From the NCBI GenBank assembly GCA_036397475.1, contig DASWIV010000232.1:1-20733 (forward strand): a stretch of 20,733 bases of DNA, in the 5' to 3' direction. Positions 20,613 to 20,733 of the stretch are shown here, piece after piece. Below the pieces are notes generated by a model. It searched no databases and had not been told where the DNA came from. It saw only the letters and a program-made list of their open reading frames with translations. Both the position numbers and the translations under genes were made by a program. Each line of letters opens with the position of its first letter. The first letter of the stretch is position 1. This stretch comes from DASWIV01 sp036397475. Lineage in GTDB: Bacteria > JAJVIF01 > JAPKYR01.

Positions 20613-20733
20613 ATGAAAGGAACGAGGGATCTCAAACAATGGGAAGCTCGCAGGAAACGCGGTGTCGAGCTTTACAAGAAAGGTTGGAACCAATATCAGA
20701 TCGCCGAAGTGCTGGGTGTGACGCAACCGTCGG
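20613..20733 (+). CDS. Partial helix-turn-helix protein, probable IS630-type transposase N-terminus
   Basis: Forty codons before the window ends: MKGTRDLKQWEARRKRGVEL then a helix-turn-helix core (LYKKGWNQYQIAEVLGVTQPS). The spacing and the G-x3-IA-x-LGV pattern match the HTH at the start of IS630/Tc1-like transposases, where the remainder would be a DDE domain. Only the HTH is visible, so a resolvase or a regulator remains possible. Divergent from rph, 151 nt apart. Confidence 0.6.
   Translation, partial: MKGTRDLKQWEARRKRGVELYKKGWNQYQIAEVLGVTQPS

Overview
The window looks like ordinary chromosome of an uncultivated, probably Gram-negative (diderm) bacterium of roughly even GC content, carrying one small RAYT/REP mobile unit and the edge of a second transposase. 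The diderm reading rests on Sec signal peptides and lipoproteins, a periplasmic-sensor histidine kinase, a PQQ-type sugar dehydrogenase and YidD. No phylum can be named from sequence alone. Core genes (rpmH, rnpA, yidD, yidC, jag, rph, rdgB, a tRNA-Leu) are mixed with lineage-specific secreted proteins.

Layout. 1-591: tail of a secreted Cys-rich protein cut by the window edge. 776-4991 (+): a compact trehalose operon, DUF5752 - TreT - OtsB - OtsA, encoding two separate routes to trehalose. 5158-10052 (+): a secreted beta-propeller-like protein, a family-5 solute-binding protein without transporter genes, and an NtrY-like sensor histidine kinase. 10167-12831 (+): rpmH (missed by length-limited ORF calling, closed by a strong terminator), then rnpA-yidD-yidC-jag; neither dnaA nor mnmE/parAB flanks the cluster. 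YidC is the short form without the periplasmic P1 domain. 12906-14662 (+): a small lipoprotein-like gene and a PQQ-dependent sugar dehydrogenase. 17080-14702 (-): Nudix hydrolase - UbiA prenyltransferase - TPR protein. 17227-17670 (+): a disordered acidic/RGG-rich protein behind the best -35/-10 promoter in the window. 17757-18179 (+): tRNA-Leu(UAA) followed after 9 nt by a TfoX_N-domain gene broken by one extra A. 18181-19103: a RAYT transposase (-) with three 44-nt hairpin REP copies and two decayed half copies. 20461-19104 (-): rph-rdgB. 20613-20733 (+): start of a probable IS630-type transposase.

Points that stand out: (i) the REP hairpins differ by two paired, compensatory changes, and one copy encodes the RAYT N-terminus in frame; (ii) transcription-unit-leading genes repeatedly show TANNNT 6-9 nt before the start codon with no Shine-Dalgarno, while internal genes have good Shine-Dalgarno sites, suggesting leaderless initiation; (iii) the UbiA frame extends upstream of its first ATG through conserved-looking sequence with no ATG/GTG/TTG/CTG, suggesting an AUU or AUA start; (iv) the beta-propeller/SBP/kinase operon may be a signalling module. 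All functions are assigned by recognition of motifs; no database search was run.
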